Source: Paenalicyclobacillus mengziensis
Lineage (GTDB): Bacteria > Bacillota > Bacilli > Alicyclobacillales > Alicyclobacillaceae
Length of the DNA: 64,000 nt
Reading direction: 5' to 3'
Assembly (NCBI RefSeq): GCF_017298635.1
Contig: NZ_CP071182.1
Span: 992,001 to 1,056,000, forward strand
Positions within the stretch are counted from its first letter, which is position 1; every line of letters begins with the position of its first letter. The notes below the pieces were generated by a model. It was not told the origin of the DNA and did no database searches. It worked only from the letters and a program-made list of their open reading frames with translations. Positions 59,038 to 64,000 of this stretch are shown here, one piece after another. The translations under genes and the position numbers were made by a program.

Positions 59038-59976
59038 ATGACGAAACGTATCCAGCTTAGGCGGCCCCACCCGTACAGTTTGCTCGCAGGGCTTATCTCC
59101 TGGATTTTCATCGCGTATCAGGCTCGGGACTTGCTCGGGGCGGTGGCCTGCTTTATTGGTGCCATCGGTCTCCAACTAATGGACACTCGCAGTCAGCGGA
59201 TATCTACAACGACAAGCCCAGTAGCTTCCGGGACCAATGAGTCTCTGTTGTCCGCAAACTATGACAAGTTGTTTCGGATTTTTGCATTCTCACTGCCCCT
59301 CATGGTTGTCTATGTGATGGTGCAGGCAGTCCTTACGGCTTCAACGGATGGCGGTAGGTTACTATGGCAAGGTCCGACGATACCCGCGTTAGGTACCCTG
59401 GCACTCAGCACCAAGAGCCTTGTTGGCGGACTTGTCGGTGCGCTTCGATTGTGGTCAATTTTGCTTGGGGTGATGGCCGTCGTACGGCTTGTCCAACCGG
59501 ATGACGTCATCGTTTGGCTGGGGCGAAGGTTCGCCCGAGCGGGGTTGACGCTCTCGATGATGATGAACTTCTTACCGCTCATGCAGCAAGAGTACATCCG
59601 ACTGCGGGAATACGTATATGTCCGTGGACACGTTACGGCTGAAGCTTCGTGGTGGACGAGGCTGCGCGCGACGGGTGCAGTCTTACAGGCCTTACTGATG
59701 AACGCACTCGAGCGCTCGTGGTCTCTCGCCGAGAGTATGTTCATCCGAGGCTACGGGAGTACGTCTCGAAGCTTTTATCGCCGGCCCCGCTGGTCACAGC
59801 CAGACACCTGGATGCTGATTGGTTTTATCGCGGCGGACGGCATGAGCCTTACGCTTGGTGTGACTTTGAATGCTGCGCACGCAGGCCTGCGCTGGCTCTT
59901 TTGCCTTGACGTGCTGTTCGTGTTTAGCCTGCTCGTATGGATGGGAGGGAGCCGCCGTGCCAATTCTCACAGTTGA
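59038..59976 (+). CDS. ECF transporter T component (CbiQ/EcfT family)
   Basis: A 312-residue membrane protein with about six helices, the coupling subunit of an energy-coupling-factor transporter. Helices begin LLAGLISWIFIAYQA; the cytosolic coupling region carries LERSWSLAESMFIRGYGS, the A-x-x-x-R-G signature of T proteins, near residues 221-238. LSMMMNFLPLMQQEYIRLRE is the preceding conserved block. GGGG lies before the ATG at 59038. The C-terminus overlaps the ATPase start by 20 bases. Part of the riboswitch-controlled B12 operon. Confidence 0.88.
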   Translation: MTKRIQLRRPHPYSLLAGLISWIFIAYQARDLLGAVACFIGAIGLQLMDTRSQRISTTTSPVASGTNESLLSANYDKLFRIFAFSLPLMVVYVMVQAVLTASTDGGRLLWQGPTIPALGTLALSTKSLVGGLVGALRLWSILLGVMAVVRLVQPDDVIVWLGRRFARAGLTLSMMMNFLPLMQQEYIRLREYVYVRGHVTAEASWWTRLRATGAVLQALLMNALERSWSLAESMFIRGYGSTSRSFYRRPRWSQPDTWMLIGFIAADGMSLTLGVTLNAAHAGLRWLFCLDVLFVFSLLVWMGGSRRANSHS

Positions 59977-61636
59977 TGGTCTCAGTTATACGTATGGCGG
60001 CGCAAAAGAGCAGGCCTTGCGAGATATCTCCCTAGCGGTAGAGGTGGGAGAGTGGGTGGTCTTGCAAGGGATAACCGGATCGGGAAAATCGACCCTCCTC
60101 AAGACCATTACAGGCGCCTGCCCTGAGTTTTACGGCGGCACCATTGTTGGAACCGTCGCTGTTACCGGAAGACCTGTTCATCAGATGAGTACCGCCGAAC
60201 GCCTGCAAACCATCGGCTTTGTTGGGCAAGACCCGGAGGCGCAGTCGGTTTACGCTGCAGCAGACCGGGAGGTTGCCTTTGCGCTAGAGAACCTCGGCAC
60301 GAGCGAAGCAGACATGTCCTGGCGGGTAGCCGAGGCCTTGGAACTCGTCGGGTTATCTGGCTCGGCACACCGTTTGACAAGTGAGTTGTCCGGGGGTGAG
60401 CGCCAGAGGCTGGCGTTGGCTGCAGCACTGGTCCATCAACCGAGAATTCTCTTGCTCGACGAGCCGACGTCACAGCTCGATCCGCTCGCAGCACAAGACC
60501 TCCTCGACCACCTGAGACGGCTGCAGCACGATTTCGGGATGACCATCATGCTCTCCGAACATCGGCTCGACGCTGTGTATTCTCTCGCCGACAGGGTTGT
60601 CTACCTTGACGGTGGACAAGTCCAATTCTCAGGATCGGCTCGGGAAGCGGCGCGGTGGACGCGTAAACATCGCCTTTCACAGGCCCCCAGTCTGGTGAGA
60701 TTGTTTCCAAACTCGGATGCCCCGATTCTGTCTGTGCGAGAAGGACGAGGTCGTCTGGAAACGGAAACCTCCGAGATGCTGCCTTTTGGCGCTAGGGAGG
60801 AGTCTGACAGCAACAGCACTGCAGAGCTGCAGATAGCGTCCTCCGATGAACATCCTGTTGAGCCTGCTTCGATGAGCGATAGGTCGCCTTTTCTCAGCGT
60901 ACAGAAGGCGACCGTGATCTATCCTGGGGCTGCGACATCTGCCCTCCGTTCCTGTTCACTCACGGTTCCGCGAGGCGTGATAACTGCCGTTATTGGGCCA
61001 AACGGATCGGGCAAATCCACACTCCTTCGGCTTCTAGCAGGCCTCGTCAAACCTGGAAGGGGAAAGGTAGTCGTGCACAGCCGGGATGCGCGGGTAGGTT
61101 ACTTGCCACAGAAACCTTCGGACCTCTTTAGCCAGTTGACGGTCAAAGAAGAATTGCGGCTCGGTCTCAAGTTACAGCACCGGCCTGAAACAGAAATTGA
61201 ATCGCGAATGCAGGGTGTCGTTCAGAACCTCGGGATGGAGGATCTGTTGCGTAGAGTGCCACGCGATTTATCCGGCGGCGAACAGATGAGGGTTGCCATT
61301 GCAAGCATATTGATGGACGACCCAACTTTGCTGTTGCTGGATGAACCCACTCGTGGACTTGACGCAAAACAGAAGGGACGTGTCGGCGAACTGCTGCGGT
61401 CCTTGACCAGGCAAGACGTGACAATCGTTCTGGTTTCCCATGATATGGAACTCGTCGCGGACGTGGCTGAAAACGTGGTTTTTCTCTTTGACGGTACGTC
61501 AACTCTTGAAGGCACGGCGCGGCAGGTATTTGCAAAGGCGCTTTATTTTTCCCCGCCGGTCGCGCGTGTGTTTCGCGGTTTCGACGATACCGTGCTCTCA
61601 CTTTCAGACGCCATCAGGAAGGGGTGGGCAAAGTGA
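59957..61636 (+). CDS. ECF transporter ATPase, two nucleotide-binding domains fused
   Basis: A 559-residue protein uniting both ATPases of an ECF transporter. First domain: Walker A GITGSGKST (residues 38-46), Q-loop GQDPEAQ, LSGGE (144-148), Walker B LLLDEP. Second domain: Walker A GPNGSGKST (347-355), LPQKP, LSGGE (438-442), LLLDEPTRGLD. A linker of about 60 polar residues (257-310) joins them. Most ECF systems use two separate proteins. GGGAGGGA precedes GTG 59957. Its TGA overlaps the GTG of the S-component gene. It powers cobalamin uptake if context is right. Confidence 0.92.
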   Translation: MPILTVDGLSYTYGGAKEQALRDISLAVEVGEWVVLQGITGSGKSTLLKTITGACPEFYGGTIVGTVAVTGRPVHQMSTAERLQTIGFVGQDPEAQSVYAAADREVAFALENLGTSEADMSWRVAEALELVGLSGSAHRLTSELSGGERQRLALAAALVHQPRILLLDEPTSQLDPLAAQDLLDHLRRLQHDFGMTIMLSEHRLDAVYSLADRVVYLDGGQVQFSGSAREAARWTRKHRLSQAPSLVRLFPNSDAPILSVREGRGRLETETSEMLPFGAREESDSNSTAELQIASSDEHPVEPASMSDRSPFLSVQKATVIYPGAATSALRSCSLTVPRGVITAVIGPNGSGKSTLLRLLAGLVKPGRGKVVVHSRDARVGYLPQKPSDLFSQLTVKEELRLGLKLQHRPETEIESRMQGVVQNLGMEDLLRRVPRDLSGGEQMRVAIASILMDDPTLLLLDEPTRGLDAKQKGRVGELLRSLTRQDVTIVLVSHDMELVADVAENVVFLFDGTSTLEGTARQVFAKALYFSPPVARVFRGFDDTVLSLSDAIRKGWAK

Positions 61637-62316
61637 ACCGCAGACATTTGGCTGCTTTCCTGCTGCTACTCGCTGTTATCAGCGTGGGTATCTGTACCTG
61701 GCTGCACTTTCCTTGGTGGGCCGAGTTGGTGATTGTTCTTGCGCTTGGCGTCTACGCACTGCTTGAGTGGTACGAGCACTTTGCCGCAGACGCAAAGCAC
61801 ATTGCACTTGTTGCAACCCTGTCAGCGTTAGGCGCGGTGAGCAGGACAGCAGTGCAGGGAGTGCCTGGTGTTCAGCCTGCGACTTTTTTGGTCATCGCCA
61901 GTGGGTACGCCTTCGGTCCTGTGATGGGGGCGGCGGTTGGAGCTTTTACTGCTGTCGGATCGGACCTTTTTCTCGGCGAAGGGGGGTGGACACCTTGGCA
62001 CGTGGTGGCCTGGGGACTCGCAGGACTGACGAGTGGTTTGCTGCGACGGATTGCAAACCGCTACAACAAGAGTCTCATGGCCCTCTACGGGGTCATCTGG
62101 GGATATCTGTTTGGGTGGATCATGAACACCTGGCTCTTGCTCGGTGGCACTGTCGTTAGCTTCCACGCGTATTGGCTCTTGTGCATCGCGAGCTTCTGGT
62201 TCGATAGTCTCCATGCAGCAGCCACAGGCGCATTGTTGTTTCTGATTGGTAAGCCCGTTGATACAGTACTCACGCGTTTTCGCGAGCGGCTGACTGTGAC
62301 TCGGCTCAGTGCGTGA
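61633..62316 (+). CDS. ECF transporter S component, predicted cobalamin-specific
   Basis: A 227-residue membrane protein with about six helices, resembling substrate-binding S proteins: ATLSALGAVSRTAVQGVPGV, then ATFLVIASGYAFGPVMGAAVGAF split by short turns, GGWTPWHVVAWGLAGLTSGLL and a basic exit. It fits the predicted B12-specific group by operon context rather than by a diagnostic residue. GGAAGGGG precedes GTG 61633, which overlaps the ATPase stop (GTGA). A 13-residue hydrophobic first helix and an extra N-terminal pair make it longer than typical S proteins (about 180). Confidence 0.82.
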   Translation: MNRRHLAAFLLLLAVISVGICTWLHFPWWAELVIVLALGVYALLEWYEHFAADAKHIALVATLSALGAVSRTAVQGVPGVQPATFLVIASGYAFGPVMGAAVGAFTAVGSDLFLGEGGWTPWHVVAWGLAGLTSGLLRRIANRYNKSLMALYGVIWGYLFGWIMNTWLLLGGTVVSFHAYWLLCIASFWFDSLHAAATGALLFLIGKPVDTVLTRFRERLTVTRLSA

Positions 62317-62350
62317 ATGCGTTAATTTATCTCAAGGGAGAGGATTTGAA

Positions 62351-63697
62351 GTGAATCAAACGCAGGTGAAAGTTTCCTTTGCGGCAGCAACCATTGCACT
62401 CGGTACCATTGTTCCAGTTGCATTTGCGGCACAGTCCCCAACCGCTGCAGTCAACTCAACCGCCACTGCGGAGTCAAGCGGTGCTGCTAACTCAACCTCC
62501 ACTGTGAAGTCAAGCGCTGCTGCCACGCCAGACGTCGCTGTTACGCCGTCGGTGGTGAAGAACGACATGAGCGCAGCAGTGGCTTGGTTGGACAAAAATG
62601 GTATCTCATCCATGCCTGATTGGACTGCAGTCGCTCAGTATGCGGCCACAGGACAATTCGCAAAGATTCCTCTTCCGAAGAATTACGTCAGTGGACTGAA
62701 GACGAGCACGGATTACGCCAGAGCGATTCTGGGTCTTCTGGCTGATGGATTAGACCCGCATTCGTTTCAGGGCGTGAACCTCGTGGCCAAGCTGGCCGCA
62801 ACACAGTTAACAAGCGGGGCGAACGAAGGTAAATTTACGGACAACATGAATGGCACAGGAACTGACCTCATCAACAACCAGGCATGGGCGATTATTGCGC
62901 TCCAAGACGCCGGTGGTGCTTCGTATAACAAGGCTGCTGCTGCTATGTGGCTCATCAACCATCAGAATAAAGACGGGGGATTCGGATATTCGGCTACATA
63001 CAGTACGAGTGATGCGGACGATACAGCAGCAGCGATCGTCGCCTTGAGGCTGCTGGGTTTTACCAAAGATAGCGCACCAGTTTCGGCTGCGCTTCAGTAC
63101 CTAAAAACTCAGCAAGCCGCTGACGGTGGTCTTGTGAACGGCAGCACGACAAGTAACTCCGATTCAACGGGTGTAACGATTGATGCCTTGGCCAGCGTCG
63201 GCGTGCAGGCAACTGATTGGAGTACCAAGCAGGGTGGGAATCCAGTATCCGCTTTATTGTCCTTCTACAATGCTAAGAACGGCGGCTTTAACTACGACAA
63301 CACAGGTAGTGAATGGTCAGGCGTGTCAACCCTTTCGACGCGCGACTCCATCTTTGGATTGGCTGCGTATCGCAGCGGGCAGTCGGTGTATCAACGTCTG
63401 CAGCATCGAGAATTGAACCAGCTTGACCCGTATTGGGCACACATTTATGCAGCAGGTGGCGCTTGGTCGAACCACAAGTGGGTGAACTGGCCAGCACTTC
63501 GCTCCATGGCCATTGCAGGCAGTTATCTCAGCAGCTTGACACCTCAGTGGCAGCAGGTTGTTGCTCATCACGGTGAGTGGGTGACTCAAAACGGACACAA
63601 GACTTGGGTACAGTGGGGCCCGCAATTAGCGAATGAGGCACTACTCGATAGTTTCGGACTCGACACAATGCATCTCAACCTTATCAACGTGCGGTAA
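62351..63697 (+). CDS. Secreted alpha-toroid protein with prenyltransferase/squalene-cyclase-like repeats (intrinsic-factor alpha-domain-like)
   Basis: A 448-residue exported protein. A signal peptide ends near residue 27 (VPVAFAAQ). A short Ser/Thr/Ala-rich stretch follows, then helical-hairpin repeats with the Q-K-D-G-G-F-G-Y pattern: INHQNKDGGFGYS, LKTQQAADGGLVNG, SFYNAKNGGFNYDN. DTAAAIVALRLLG and DSTGVTIDALASVG are the inner helices. This is the (alpha/alpha)6-barrel type shared by terpene cyclases and the N-terminal domain of intrinsic factor/transcobalamin. No terpene-cyclase DXDD motif was seen. GGGAGAGG precedes GTG 62351. It follows the S-component gene in the B12-controlled operon, so it may bind cobalamin with the DUF4430 protein. 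Confidence 0.8.
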   Translation: MNQTQVKVSFAAATIALGTIVPVAFAAQSPTAAVNSTATAESSGAANSTSTVKSSAAATPDVAVTPSVVKNDMSAAVAWLDKNGISSMPDWTAVAQYAATGQFAKIPLPKNYVSGLKTSTDYARAILGLLADGLDPHSFQGVNLVAKLAATQLTSGANEGKFTDNMNGTGTDLINNQAWAIIALQDAGGASYNKAAAAMWLINHQNKDGGFGYSATYSTSDADDTAAAIVALRLLGFTKDSAPVSAALQYLKTQQAADGGLVNGSTTSNSDSTGVTIDALASVGVQATDWSTKQGGNPVSALLSFYNAKNGGFNYDNTGSEWSGVSTLSTRDSIFGLAAYRSGQSVYQRLQHRELNQLDPYWAHIYAAGGAWSNHKWVNWPALRSMAIAGSYLSSLTPQWQQVVAHHGEWVTQNGHKTWVQWGPQLANEALLDSFGLDTMHLNLINVR

Positions 63698-63715
63698 ATC
63701 AACGTCTACGATGCG

Positions 63716-63894
63716 TTGCAATGGTGAGCTTGGTGAGCTGATTGGCAACGGTGAGATAGGCCGCAACGGTGAGCTGAGTTGCAACGGTGAGCTGAGTTGC
63801 AACGGTGAGTTGATTGGCAACGGTGAGTTGATTGGCAACGGTGAGATAGGCCGCAACGGTGAGTTGAGTTGCAACGGTGAGTTGATTGGCAACC
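63716..63894. repeat. 18-bp minisatellite, eight units plus flanking partial copies
   Basis: GCAACGGTGAGTTGATTG-type units run from 63745 to 63888; variants end ATAGGCC, CTGAGTT or TTGATTG in a mosaic order. It lies between the alpha-toroid gene and the next gene start. Confidence 0.95.
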
Positions 63895-63964
63895 GGTTTT
63901 GGCGGCGAATACATCGTTTTGGCAAGGGCACCCTAGGTCTATCAAATTGATCTGGGGTGAGCCG

Positions 63965-64000
63965 ATGCGAAAGGCGTATTACGGAACATTCGCCATTGCG
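63965..64000 (+). CDS. Start of the next gene, cut by the window edge
   Basis: ATG at 63965 with GGGGTGA five bases upstream opens MRKAYYGTFAIA, which looks like the beginning of a signal peptide. It follows the B12 operon on the same strand after the minisatellite and could be a further exported component. Only 12 codons are visible. Confidence 0.5.
   Translation, partial: MRKAYYGTFAIA

Noticed and set aside
63633..63950. Forward and reverse frames across the 18-bp array (NGELIGNGE, INSPLP and similar)
   Set aside because: Six-frame openness is caused by the repeat unit length; they overlap the end of the alpha-toroid gene or lack starts.

Overview
The window looks like chromosome of an aerobic, endospore-forming Firmicute of the Alicyclobacillaceae/Bacillaceae type (inference). 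The pointers are strong GGAGG-type ribosome binding sites with frequent GTG/TTG starts, a bacilliredoxin of the BrxC/YtxJ family, a YneR-like HesB protein, a RuBisCO-like methionine-salvage enzyme, a DUF421/YetF protein and a repeat protein resembling gamma-type small acid-soluble spore proteins. No rRNA, tRNA, CRISPR array, transposase or phage gene was seen.

Layout. 0-6.3 kb: the end of a ClC channel gene, an MscS channel, the spore-protein-like repeat gene with a collagen-like insert, DUF421 and EamA membrane proteins, then about 1 kb of repeat-bearing non-coding DNA. 6.3-17.3 kb: an acyl-CoA dehydrogenase, an aldonolactone-oxidase-like flavoprotein opposite an FAH-family/DapA-family pair, a ferric-reductase-like membrane protein with two small coiled-coil proteins, an SGNH hydrolase, a DoxX protein and a decayed MoxR-DUF58-DUF4129 operon. 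17.2-20.5 kb: the glyoxylate shunt operon aceB-aceA behind a set of TGTTATATAACA-type operators. 21-31 kb: asnB, a two-component system, a class I glutamine-amidotransferase-like peptidase, a MarR-MFS pair and an AarF/UbiB kinase. 31-36.7 kb: a two-subunit 2-oxoacid:ferredoxin oxidoreductase, a succinyl-CoA:acetate-type CoA-transferase and a radical SAM/SPASM enzyme. 37-40 kb: HesB, UspA, a UDG-like protein and an MFS transporter.

40.2-44.7 kb: an aroA-type gene followed by the 5-oxoprolinase genes pxpB-pxpC-pxpA and a BrxC-type bacilliredoxin whose active-site cysteine codon is TGA with a SECIS-like hairpin after it, a candidate selenoprotein. 44.8-45.7 kb: a 434-bp tandem duplication full of ATACCCC/GGGGTAT palindromes. 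45.7-50.5 kb: methionine salvage, with a HisC-like aminotransferase and mtnD on one strand and mtnW-mtnX-mtnB on the other. 50.6-56.1 kb: TVP38-type, YkoP-like and glycolipid glycosyltransferase genes, then LysR and a DHA2 drug-efflux protein. 56.3-57.3 kb: trxB.

57.8-64 kb: a cobalamin riboswitch controls a membrane-anchored DUF4430 protein, an ECF transporter (T protein, fused double ATPase, S protein) and a secreted alpha-toroid protein. The two extracytoplasmic proteins resemble the two halves of animal intrinsic factor/transcobalamin, so the locus reads as a split B12-capture and uptake system. Short minisatellites (12-18 bp units) recur in many gaps and sometimes run through stop codons.
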